A stretch of DNA of 7,134 bases from JBBQNR01 sp038330145 (GTDB lineage: Bacteria > Actinomycetota > Thermoleophilia > Solirubrobacterales > JBBDJG01), in assembly GCA_038330145.1 (NCBI GenBank), contig JBBQNR010000118.1, forward strand, positions 1 through 7,134, read 5' to 3'. This document shows, in pieces, positions 1-5,947 of this stretch; the stretch's first letter is position 1, and each line of letters begins with the position of its first letter. Both the position numbers and the translations under genes were made by a program. Under the pieces are notes generated by a model. That model did no database searches and was not told the origin of the DNA. It saw only the letters and a program-made list of their open reading frames with translations.

Positions 1-1
1 C

Positions 2-121
2 TCGGGCCCGGTCTCGTTCATGCGCGGCGCCGACTCCTGGGCCGGCACGATCAAGTCAGGCGGCAAGACGCGCCGCGCGGCCAAGATGGTGGTGCTCGCC
101 GTCAATCACCCCGACGTTCTG
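2..121 (+). pseudogene. nrdJ: 3'-truncated class II (B12-dependent) ribonucleotide reductase fragment
   Basis: The frame enters from the left edge and reads SGPVSFMRGADSWAGTIKSG, then a KTRRAAKMVVL segment ending in NHPDV. This is a highly conserved block of adenosylcobalamin-dependent (class II) ribonucleotide reductase, which makes deoxyribonucleotides in the cytosol. In intact family members the HPD is followed by a segment of the type (I/V)xxFIxxKxxEExKA. Here the similarity stops at about base 121 and the frame runs through an unrelated low-complexity Ala/Ser/Arg tail to a stop at 263-265. None of the other frames resumes the reductase, so this is a breakpoint and not a simple frameshift. 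The gene is therefore cut well before its C-terminus and probably non-functional unless a second copy exists. The Met at 20 is internal to the family motif and is not a start. The family call is fairly sure; the exact breakpoint is accurate to about 15 bases. Confidence 0.75.
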
Positions 122-453
122 AAGTTGTCGCAAACAGCCCCGTCGAGCGCCGCGAGCTCTGGGCCTCGTTCCAGCAGCGATAGGACAACCGCAGCCGCCG
201 CAAGAAGGTGCGCAACGACCTGCTCCGCCGGCGATCAGCATGGGGCCGGAGATGAAGGTGACTGACCCTCGAGCGCGACGCGTAACGCTTCTATGGGTCG
301 ATGGCGTTCACTGTCGGCCCATGCCAATTGGCTGCCAGAACCCCCGTGAACCCACAGCAATCGGGCTGCATCAGACATCGCGCTGATTGACTGAAGTGCC
401 GCCAAACCGTTCCGTTTTCCAGGCATTTCTTATTCCTTACGGGAAATGGGCTA
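122..453. other. Gene-poor junction between the nrdJ fragment and the tRNA-Gly half
   Basis: No recognisable gene lies here. Just after the reductase breakpoint a short plus-strand stretch in another frame (about 123-185) reads SEVVANSPVERRELWASFQQR and then hits a stop, with more Arg/Lys-rich coding-like sequence behind it. It looks like the tail of an unidentified protein but is too short to name. From about 270 to 450 the GC content drops visibly and third-position bias disappears, as expected of non-coding or decayed mobile DNA. The small minus-strand open frame at 235-426 resembles nothing I know. Confidence 0.5.
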
Positions 454-500
454 TCTGATTGCCATGCAGAAGGTCGTGGGTTCGAATCCCATCAGCCGCT
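454..500 (+). tRNA. 3' half of tRNA-Gly(GCC), probable integrase attachment-site remnant
   Basis: Reading tRNA numbering 27 to 73: anticodon stem TCTGA (454-458), loop TTGCCAT with U33 and anticodon GCC (461-463), stem GCAGA (466-470; four of five pairs, A31-G39 mismatched), variable loop AGGTC, T arm GTGGG-TTCGAAT-CCCAT (476-492), acceptor 3' strand CAGCCGC (493-499) and discriminator T500. U73 is standard for bacterial tRNA-Gly. The required 5' acceptor strand GCGGCTG and a D arm (GCTC...GAGC) are absent upstream, so this cannot fold into a full tRNA. A tRNA cut near the anticodon arm with an intact 3' end is what tyrosine integrases leave at one end of an inserted element, and an integrase stub lies 0.7 kb to the right. 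It is almost certainly not a working tRNA gene. Confidence 0.8.
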
Positions 501-506
501 TCAGGA

Positions 507-518
507 AACAGGCCTGTT
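507..518. repeat. 12-bp perfect palindrome just beyond the tRNA-Gly half and the mazF stop
   Basis: AACAGGCCTGTT is its own reverse complement. It begins 7 bases after the tRNA discriminator base and ends 10 bases past the mazF stop codon. It could be part of the integrase core site or a weak 3' end for the mazEF transcript; there is no T-run, so an intrinsic terminator is not supported. Confidence 0.35.
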
Positions 519-527
519 GGCTGGAAG

Positions 528-857
528 TCAGCCTGCGAGACCAAGGAAAACGATCAGCGCGCGATCGAGCCGGACCAGGTCGTCCTCGTGGAGATGACCG
601 AGAGCGTCTCGCAGGTTCTTGCGCGGAACCGTCGTGATCTTGTCGACCATGAGCCGGCTCGGTTGATCGAGGCCGTTTCCCGGTGACGGTGTGATCGGGA
701 TACGCGTCAGCGGCGCCTCAACTGGATTGGTGGTCAACGGACAGACGGTCACAGAAGCCGTCGCATCGAAGCGGTCGTCCTGCACCACGACCAGCGGACG
801 CGGCTTGCCGGTGTAAGCGCCGCGGGCAGCACCGGTGTAGACATCGCCGCGCCTCAC
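528..857 (-). CDS. mazF: MazF/PemK-family endoribonuclease toxin
   Basis: A 109-residue protein of normal MazF length. It opens with the RGDVY strand, followed by GAYTGKPRPLVVVQ (residues 13-26) with the catalytic-region Arg20 and Pro21, CPLTTN (39-44) with the conserved Thr, and PSRLMVDKITTVPR (66-79), the hallmark C-terminal block. Family members are sequence-specific mRNA interferases in the cytosol, silenced by a cognate antitoxin. The start is GTG at 857-855, chosen because the family begins M(R/K)RGD(V/I) and because it overlaps the upstream antitoxin stop in the sequence GTGA, which implies translational coupling. All core motifs are present, so the toxin looks intact. It is transcribed toward the tRNA-Gly half, with its stop 28 bases from it. 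Family assignment is secure; the RNA target cannot be read from sequence. Confidence 0.93.
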   Translation of the reverse strand: MRRGDVYTGAARGAYTGKPRPLVVVQDDRFDATASVTVCPLTTNPVEAPLTRIPITPSPGNGLDQPSRLMVDKITTVPRKNLRDALGHLHEDDLVRLDRALIVFLGLAG

Positions 858-1087
858 TCAGCGGGCCGCTCGTCTTCGGCACCCCCGTCCGAGGAGATCG
901 CGTCAACGAACGCCTGGTCATCTGCCTCGCCCTCGCTCGCGGCGATAGCGGCGGTCTGGCGGTGGGCCTCAGCCGCAAACTCGGGGGATCTCACGTCAGG
1001 TACCCAGATCTGCACGGGCCGCAGTCCTTGGCGGCGCAGCTGCTCGCGGTGCCGACGGACACGATCTCGGGTGGAGGCCACAGCCAT
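854..1087 (-). CDS. MazE-like antitoxin (DUF3018 type)
   Basis: A 77-residue protein. The core RVRRHREQLRRQGLRPVQIW (residues 9-28) followed by VPD, then SPEFAAEAHRQ (34-44) and EADDQAFVDAIS (54-65), is the pattern of the DUF3018 'antitoxin MazE family'. The basic N-terminal part would bind operator DNA and the acidic C-terminal tail (GEADD..., DGGAEDERPAE) would wrap the MazF toxin. It lies directly upstream of mazF with a GTGA overlap. ATG at 1087 is the usual choice; GTG at 1081 (two residues later) is an alternative if the message is leaderless. A near-perfect palindrome covers the start, suggesting autoregulation. Oddity: the reading frame stays open upstream and runs without a stop into an integrase N-terminal domain, so a longer fusion of up to 195 residues is formally possible. 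Confidence 0.88.
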   Translation of the reverse strand: MAVASTRDRVRRHREQLRRQGLRPVQIWVPDVRSPEFAAEAHRQTAAIAASEGEADDQAFVDAISSDGGAEDERPAE

Positions 1088-1109
1088 ATCGTTACATGTA
1101 ACGACATGG
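1084..1109. promoter_or_regulatory. 26-bp near-perfect palindrome, probable MazE/MazEF operator
   Basis: The central 16 bases TCGTTACATGTAACGA (1089-1104) are perfectly self-complementary, and the symmetry continues outward to CCAT/ATGG with one mismatched pair (A1088 against C1105), giving 25 matched positions counted as 12 of 13 pairs. It is AT-rich relative to its surroundings and overlaps the mazE start codon. Antitoxins of toxin-antitoxin pairs typically bind such dyads to repress their own operon. The symmetry is directly seen; the binding protein is inferred. Confidence 0.75.
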
Positions 1110-1117
1110 ACCGTCAA
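1089..1117 (-). promoter_or_regulatory. Candidate mazEF promoter
   Basis: On the minus strand TTGACG (1117-1112) resembles a -35 box and is followed at 17 bp by TAACGA (1094-1089), a plausible -10. The -10 lies inside the palindrome, so a bound antitoxin would block it. Transcription would start at about 1082, only one base before the GTG at 1081, which would favour a leaderless antitoxin starting there in place of ATG 1087. The -10 match is modest. Confidence 0.4.
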
Positions 1118-1213
1118 GCAACCAGCCCTACCCGAGGACCACCGATCGGTAGCCAGCACCGCCCCCAGCGCCGTCCAGGCTTCGGCCGGGCGCCGACACC
1201 CACTGACGGGACA

Positions 1214-1441
1214 GCGGTCAACCCGCTCGATGGTGATCGCCGAGAGCTGATCCTCAGCGAAATAGGGCAGCAGGTGGTTGACCAACCGCCAGCGGTAGTC
1301 GACGCGGGTGCTCTCGGCCAGGCTCGGCTCGACCCCGGCGAGCCAATCGGATGCGAACTCGTGGAACGTCGGATCGGTGTCGGCCACCGTCGCGGGGGTC
1401 TCGGGCTTTGGCGGCGCGGTCATGCTCCTGCCCGTTCTCAT
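1214..1441 (-). pseudogene. N-terminal fragment of a phage-type tyrosine integrase
   Basis: Residues 24-76 of this frame read PTFHEFASDWLAGVEPSLAE followed by STRVDYRWRLVNHLLPYF and then LSAITIERVDR. This is the SAM-like core-binding domain of tyrosine site-specific recombinases, where the usual text continues with YR and then a catalytic domain. Here the similarity ends at ERVDR (about 1214) and the catalytic Arg...His-x-x-Arg...Tyr domain is missing, so it cannot recombine DNA. The start is ATG 1441 or, more likely, ATG 1423. The frame continues through about 35 unrecognised residues straight into the MazE-like antitoxin. Its position between mazEF and the gap, pointing at the tRNA-Gly half, fits an integrase gene once next to its attachment site and then internally deleted. 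Confidence 0.78.
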
Positions 1442-1714
1442 GGCAGTGGTCGGTGCCCGGGACGCCGTCGCGGTGAGCCCCGACTCGGTGCAGCTGGGCC
1501 AGCTCGCGCCGGGTCACGGCTCCACCCGGGGGTGGACCGAGACTGACCACGGCGTGAGCCTGAGCAACGGCCGGCAGATGGTGCTTGATGAACCGCCGTA
1601 TCGGCTCGGCAGGCGTGGATCGGCCGGTGAGCGTCGACGTGTCGCAGGGACTCGGATCGCGTGCGACCGCGGCCAGTGATCGCCTGGCCGGTCGCCCGTC
1701 GGGAACGTGGCTGT
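1442..1714. other. Gap between integrase stub and P450 stop, no convincing gene
   Basis: No open frame here resembles a known family. A minus-strand frame reading through AEPIRRFIKHHLPAVAQ and TRRELAQLHRV has protein-like composition and runs out of frame into the integrase stub; it could be decayed mobile-element sequence upstream of the integrase, but I cannot name it. I see no terminator for the P450 operon. Confidence 0.4.
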
Positions 1715-2965
1715 TCAGCGAGGCCGTATGATGACCGGCGCTCCCCGGTCTGGAACCAGGGCCGTCCCATGCAGGCGAGCATTCTCGCGAACACTGTCGG
1801 CGGGCTGCAGCGCGAATCGCCGCGCGACGAGCGTGATCACCTCACGTAGCTCCAGCAATGCGAGTGACGCTCCCAGGCACCGGCGCTCCCCGCCGCCGAA
1901 CGGAAGCCATGTGTCGGGATCGGGGCGCTGACCGAGGAACCGGTTTGCGACGAACGTGTCGGGCGAGGAATGCCGGTGTCGATGGATGAGCGGCGGCGGA
2001 ATGAGAATGAGCGTCCCGGCCTCCAGGGCGTGGTGTCCCAGACGGGACGGCGCGGCGAGCTCGCGGACGATGTCGACGAGCGGCGGTCGTACCCGTAGGA
2101 TCTCGGCGACGACGGCGTCCAGGTGCGGGCGGTCCTCGCTGTCGGCTTCGCCGGCCAGCAGGCTCAGGGTGTCGGGGTCGTGGGCCAGGAGCTCCAGTGA
2201 CCAGGCGAGCGCGGTCGCGGTCGTCTCGTGGGCGGCGAGCAGGAGCGCGAACAGCTCATCCGCGACCCGCGTGTCGTCGCCGCACTGGCCGGCTATCGGG
2301 CCTAACAGGTTCAGCGCGTCGATCGGGCCGTCAGCCGGTCTCCGGGCTCGGGCGCTGCGAACCTCCGCGACACCTGTGGCGAAGCGGACGCGAGACCGTC
2401 GCGCCGCCGCTTGTGGGCTGGCCGGGCCGAGTCTCCCCAGCCACTTGGCTCCGGACAGCATCGCGTAGGGGCTTAAGGCCTGAGAGAGGTGGCGCTGGAG
2501 GTCGTCGACCAGGCGGGGTCGCTGGATTCCGAGCAGCAACCGGGCGGCGATGCGCAACGTCAACAGGCGCGTCCGCGGCAGGGCGGCGAACGAGACGCCG
2601 ATCGGCCAGCGCGCGATCTCGTCGGCGGCGATCTGGCGGATGATCGGCGCCAGGGAGTCGAGCGAGTCGCCGTGAAACAGTGGAGCGAGAAGATGACGGC
2701 GCGTCTGGTGGGGATCACCGTCGAGCGTGAGCACGGTGTCGCTGGGGAGCACGGGAAGGATCCGCCGGTTCGCGCGACCCGCCAGGTACTCGCCCGGCGG
2801 GGCGTGCAGCACCTCGTGCGCAAGCTCGGGAGCGGCGACTACCCACATGCGACCGCCGATCAGCGTTGGAAGCCAGAACCCCGAGCCGTAGGCCCGCTCG
2901 TGCGCGATCAGGCTCGCCACCGGCTGGCGCTGAAACGCGACGGCCTGGGCCAGCCCCGGGATCAT
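1715..2965 (-). CDS. Cytochrome P450 monooxygenase
   Basis: A 416-residue soluble bacterial P450 of normal length. Seen in order: C-helix region HQTRRHLLAPLF (86-97); I-helix LLLAAHETTATALAW (241-255) with the oxygen-activating AHETT; K-helix ExxR as EILR (288-291); the meander region NRF (341-343); and the heme loop FGGGERRCLG (356-365) with Cys363 as axial thiolate ligand. It lacks an N-terminal membrane anchor. P450s use NAD(P)H electrons through redox partners to insert oxygen into organic substrates; no ferredoxin or complete reductase is encoded nearby, so the partner must be elsewhere. The ATG overlaps the stop of the upstream chimeric flavoprotein frame in ATGA, giving a coupled operon with the GH15 gene. 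The substrate cannot be told from sequence. Confidence 0.95.
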   Translation of the reverse strand: MIPGLAQAVAFQRQPVASLIAHERAYGSGFWLPTLIGGRMWVVAAPELAHEVLHAPPGEYLAGRANRRILPVLPSDTVLTLDGDPHQTRRHLLAPLFHGDSLDSLAPIIRQIAADEIARWPIGVSFAALPRTRLLTLRIAARLLLGIQRPRLVDDLQRHLSQALSPYAMLSGAKWLGRLGPASPQAAARRSRVRFATGVAEVRSARARRPADGPIDALNLLGPIAGQCGDDTRVADELFALLLAAHETTATALAWSLELLAHDPDTLSLLAGEADSEDRPHLDAVVAEILRVRPPLVDIVRELAAPSRLGHHALEAGTLILIPPPLIHRHRHSSPDTFVANRFLGQRPDPDTWLPFGGGERRCLGASLALLELREVITLVARRFALQPADSVRENARLHGTALVPDRGAPVIIRPR

Positions 2966-3348
2966 CGTGCGCGCCCGAGGACACGCAGGGTCGCGAGGAT
3001 CGGCCGGGTGAGGGCGCGCACGCGAGGTGATGGGTAGGCGGCGGTGAGGTGTTGGTTGGCGGCGCGGGCGGCTCCCTCGGCGCAGGTCGGGTAAGCCTGC
3101 ACGGCGCGCGAGACGTCGTCGAGCTCGTGGCGGCGCAGGACGTCGCGGATCGGCGGGGCGATGTCGCCCGCCGGCAAGATCCCGGTGGCGACCTGGTAGA
3201 GCAGCGGCTGAAAGACGTGGTTGGCGGTGCGGTCGACGACGGTCACCTCGATCCGCCGGTCGCCCAGGCGCTTGACGGCGAACAGGCCGCCGAAGCCGCA
3301 GCCGATCACGACGACGCGGTGCGGCGCCGCGTGGGAGGCGCCCGTCAC
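2962..3348 (-). pseudogene. Chimeric flavoprotein remnant: NDH-2-like N-terminus joined to a disulfide-reductase-like C-terminus
   Basis: A 128-residue open frame. Residues 11-39 form a Rossmann FAD-binding start, VVVIGCGFGG (GxGxxG at 16-21) ending in the ribose-binding acidic residue Asp39. The following NHVFQPLLYQVATGILPAGD (43-62) and IAPPIRDVLRR are characteristic of type II NADH dehydrogenases, normally about 400 residues or more. At about residue 74-76 this switches to LDDVSRAVQAYPTCAEGAAR (76-95) and a basic tail, which resembles the far C-terminal dimerisation end of pyridine nucleotide-disulfide reductases (lipoamide/mercuric reductase type, H-PYPT-x-x-E). The NAD-binding domain and most of the rest are missing. 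Start GTG 3348 overlaps the GH15 stop (GTGA), and its stop overlaps the P450 ATG (ATGA). It looks like an in-frame deletion that fused two operon neighbours; it is still translatable but unlikely to be an active oxidoreductase. Confidence 0.7.
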
Positions 3349-5138
3349 GTGGCGATGCGCGCGTCGGTGCGGTGCGGGCGGTCGTGGTGGATCTGCAGCG
3401 CGGTCATGACCAGCGGGAAGTGGCTGAAGGCCTGCGGGGTGTTGCCGAGCGCGCACTGGTGGACAGGATCCCACTCCTCGCTGAGCAGGCCGACGTCGTT
3501 GCGCAGCCCGAGCAGGCGGTCGAACAGGGCGATCGCCTCATCGCGCCGCCCGCCGCCGAAGAGGGCGTCGACGAGCCAGAACGAGCACGCCAGGAAGACG
3601 CCCTCGCCGGCGGGCAAGCCGTCGTCGCTGCCCTCGGTGCGGTAGCGCAGGACCAGGCCGTCCTGCGTCAGCTCGCGCTGGATGGCCGCGACGGTGCCGG
3701 TCACGCGCTCGTCCTCGTAGGGCAGGAACCCGACGCGAGGAAGGATCAGGAGGCTGGCGTCCAGACCCGGCTGCCCGTACGTCTGGGTGAAGGTGCCCCG
3801 GTCGGCGTCGTAGCCGTGCTGCAGTACGTCAGCCCGGATAGCCTCGCGCAGCGCCGCCCAGCGAGCGGCCGGGCCGGGAAGTCCTGACTGCCGCACGCCC
3901 TTGACCATGCGGTCGGCTGCCACCCAGGCCATCACCTTGGAGTGCGTGAAGTGCCGGCGCGGCCCGCGCATCTCCCACAGGCCGTTGTCGGGCTCATCCC
4001 AAGCGCCCTCCAGGTGCTCGATCAATGCCACCTGCACGTCCCAGGACTCGTCGGTGGCACCGAGCCGGGACGCGCGCGTAAGGGCCAGGCCGTCGAGGAC
4101 CTCGCCCCAGACGTCCAGCTGCACCTGGTCGGCGGCCCCGTTGCCGACCCGGACCGGCGTCGAGCCCTCGTAGCCCGCCAGCCATGGCAGCTCGGCTTCG
4201 GGCAGGCGCCGCGTGCCGTCCAGCCCGTACATGATCTGCAGCTTGGACGGGTCACCGGCGATCGCGCGCAGCAGCCACTCGCGCCACGCCTTGGCTTCGG
4301 CGACGTACCCGGCCGTGAGCAGGCTCTGCAGCGTCAGCGTCGCGTCGCGCAGCCAGCAGTAGCGGTAGTCCCAGTTGCGCGGGCCGCCAATCTGCTCGGG
4401 CAGCGACGTGGTCGCGGCGGCGACGATGCCGCCGGTCGGCTCGTAGGTCAGCGCCTTGAGCGTGATCAGCGAGCGCTGCACGGCGTCGCGGTAGTCGCCC
4501 TGGACCTTGCTCTTGGCCGACCACGCCCGCCACTGCTCCTGCGTCTCGGCCAGCGCGTGCTCGGGGTCGGCGGGCCGCGGGCGCGGCTCGTGGCTGGCGC
4601 GCCAGGTGAGCACGAACGGCTCCCGGTCGCCCGCGGCGACGGCGAAGTCGCTGCGACTGCTCGGGCCGTCGGCGCCATGGACCTCGACGGGTGCCCGCAG
4701 GTAGGCGGCATCGGGTCCGGCGACGGCGGTCAGGCCCTCGTCGTCGTGGCGGACCCAAGGGACGACGCGGCCGTAGTCGAACCGCAACCGCAGCTCGCTG
4801 CGCATGGCCACGCGGCCGCTGATGCCCGCCACGATCCGAACGACGTCAGGCGCCTCACCCCGTTGGGGCATGAAGTCGATCACGCGCACCGTGCCCTCCG
4901 CGGTCTCCCACTCGGTCTCCAGCACGAGCGAGTCGGGCTGGTAGCGCCGGCGCGTGCAGACCCCGCCGGCCGCCGGCGCCACAAGCCAGAACCCGGCCTC
5001 GCCGGTGTCCAGCAGCGCCGCGAAGCACGCCGGCGAGTCGAAGCGCGGCAGGCACAGCCAGTCGATCGACCCGGAGGTGGCGACCAGGGCGACGGTGTGC
5101 AGGTCGCCGATGACCGCGTAGTCCTCGATTCGTGGCAC
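3345..5138 (-). CDS. Glycoside hydrolase family 15 protein (trehalase/glucoamylase-like)
   Basis: A 597-residue protein of usual length for the bacterial GH15 group with a trehalase-like N-terminal domain. Residues 1-200 carry that beta-rich domain, opening IEDYAVIGDLHTVALVATSG and SIDWLCLPRFDSPACFAALL. The (alpha/alpha)6 catalytic domain has GGPRNWDYRYCWLRDATLTL (251-270), GLWEMRG (386-392) with Glu389 as likely general acid, LLILPRVGFLPYEDERVTGT (463-482), and LLSEEWDP (551-558) with Glu554 as likely general base, then NTPQAFSHFPL (566-576). The enzymes hydrolyse alpha-linked glucosides; actinobacterial relatives include GH15 trehalases as well as oligosaccharide-active glucoamylases, so trehalose is plausible but not proven. 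No signal peptide is seen, so it is probably cytosolic. The start is GTG 5138, first in-frame start before the conserved RIEDYA(V/L)IGD. It heads a coupled operon (GTGA overlap) and is divergent from the SDR. Confidence 0.95.
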   Translation of the reverse strand: MPRIEDYAVIGDLHTVALVATSGSIDWLCLPRFDSPACFAALLDTGEAGFWLVAPAAGGVCTRRRYQPDSLVLETEWETAEGTVRVIDFMPQRGEAPDVVRIVAGISGRVAMRSELRLRFDYGRVVPWVRHDDEGLTAVAGPDAAYLRAPVEVHGADGPSSRSDFAVAAGDREPFVLTWRASHEPRPRPADPEHALAETQEQWRAWSAKSKVQGDYRDAVQRSLITLKALTYEPTGGIVAAATTSLPEQIGGPRNWDYRYCWLRDATLTLQSLLTAGYVAEAKAWREWLLRAIAGDPSKLQIMYGLDGTRRLPEAELPWLAGYEGSTPVRVGNGAADQVQLDVWGEVLDGLALTRASRLGATDESWDVQVALIEHLEGAWDEPDNGLWEMRGPRRHFTHSKVMAWVAADRMVKGVRQSGLPGPAARWAALREAIRADVLQHGYDADRGTFTQTYGQPGLDASLLILPRVGFLPYEDERVTGTVAAIQRELTQDGLVLRYRTEGSDDGLPAGEGVFLACSFWLVDALFGGGRRDEAIALFDRLLGLRNDVGLLSEEWDPVHQCALGNTPQAFSHFPLVMTALQIHHDRPHRTDARIAT

Positions 5139-5176
5139 CTGCGCAGTGTGGCGACTCCGGCGAGTACCTTCGCCGC
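5139..5176. promoter_or_regulatory. 38-bp divergent promoter region with two possible leaderless starts
   Basis: The whole space between the GTG of the GH15 gene and the ATG of the SDR is 38 bp. Neither start has a Shine-Dalgarno sequence. On the plus strand TACCTT (5165-5170, TAnnnT) ends 6 bases before the SDR ATG; on the minus strand CACACT (5150-5145, keeping the A and final T) ends 6 bases before the GH15 GTG. That is the spacing of actinobacterial leaderless promoters. A 6-bp inverted repeat, CGGCGA (5158-5163) and TCGCCG (5170-5175), encloses the plus-strand -10 and could be an operator. No good -35 boxes are seen. Confidence 0.45.
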
Positions 5177-5947
5177 ATGGCCCTCCTGCACGGCAAGACC
5201 CTCGTCGTCACCGGTGGCAACAGCGGCATCGGCGAAGCGATCGTCAAGGCAGCCGCCACCGAGGGTGCCAACGTCGTCATCGACTACGTCGCCCACCCCG
5301 ACGAGACGGCGGACATCATCGCCACCATCGAGAAGCTCGGAGGCCACGCCGTCGGGGTCCAGGCCGACGTCAGCTGCGCGGCCGACCTGCACAAGATGGT
5401 CCAGACCGCCGTCGACACCTACGGCCACCTCGACGCGCTGGTCAACAACGCCGGCATCGAAACGCGCACGGGCATCCTCGACACGACCGAAGCCGACTAC
5501 CAGCGCATCATGGACATCAACTTGAAAAGCGCGTTCTTCGGCACCCAGTTCGCCGCCAAGCAGTTCATCGCCCAGGGCACCGGCGGCATCATCATCAACA
5601 TCTCCTCCGTCCACGAGGACTGGCCGATGCCCGGCAACATCGCCTACTGCGTCTCCAAGGGCGGCGCGCGCATGCTCACCCGAACCGCCGGCGTCGAGCT
5701 CGGCCCGCACGGCGTGCGCGTCGTCAACGTCTGCCCCGGCGCGGTCGCCACCCCCATCAACCAGTCAACGATGGACGACTCGGCCAAGCTCGAAAAGCTC
5801 ACGGCGGCGATCCCCCTGGGTCGCCTGGCCAGACCCGAGGACATCGCCGACGTCGTCGTCTTCCTCGCCTCCGGCCGCAACGACTACATGACCGCCACTT
5901 CGGTCTTCCTCGACGGCGGCATCATGCAAGGCAGCATCGGCCTCTGA
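5177..5947 (+). CDS. Short-chain dehydrogenase/reductase, glucose 1-dehydrogenase-like
   Basis: A 256-residue classical SDR. Cofactor motif TGGNSGIG (12-19), D64-V65 adenine contact, NNAG (90-93), catalytic Asn115, Ser144, Tyr157 and Lys161 (YxxxK in YCVSK), and the PG motif near 187-188 are all present. The text INISSVHEDWPMPGN (140-154) closely matches the SSVHE segment of glucose 1-dehydrogenases, which oxidise beta-D-glucose to gluconolactone with NAD(P)+; other sugars or unrelated alcohols remain possible because SDR specificity is hard to read. There is no acidic residue at the end of beta 2 in the clearest register other than Asp36, so cofactor choice is uncertain. ATG 5177 is chosen over the in-frame ATG 5132 because the latter would overlap the GH15 gene and add 15 residues not seen in the family. 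It is divergent from the glucose-releasing GH15. Confidence 0.93.
   Translation: MALLHGKTLVVTGGNSGIGEAIVKAAATEGANVVIDYVAHPDETADIIATIEKLGGHAVGVQADVSCAADLHKMVQTAVDTYGHLDALVNNAGIETRTGILDTTEADYQRIMDINLKSAFFGTQFAAKQFIAQGTGGIIINISSVHEDWPMPGNIAYCVSKGGARMLTRTAGVELGPHGVRVVNVCPGAVATPINQSTMDDSAKLEKLTAAIPLGRLARPEDIADVVVFLASGRNDYMTATSVFLDGGIMQGSIGL

Noticed and set aside
446..686. Plus-strand open frames beginning MGYLIAMQKVVGSNPISRF and MPCRRSWVRIPSAAS
   Set aside because: Their first parts are translations of the tRNA-Gly 3' half and the rest is antisense to mazF.
3942..5525. 527-aa plus-strand open frame
   Set aside because: It is antisense to the GH15 gene and then out of frame over the SDR; it is repetitive Ala/Arg/Gly/Pro text with no family motifs, a product of GC-rich codon bias.
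4880..5710. 276-aa minus-strand open frame opposite the SDR
   Set aside because: It is the antisense shadow of the SDR and a shifted frame of GH15, and has no recognisable motifs.
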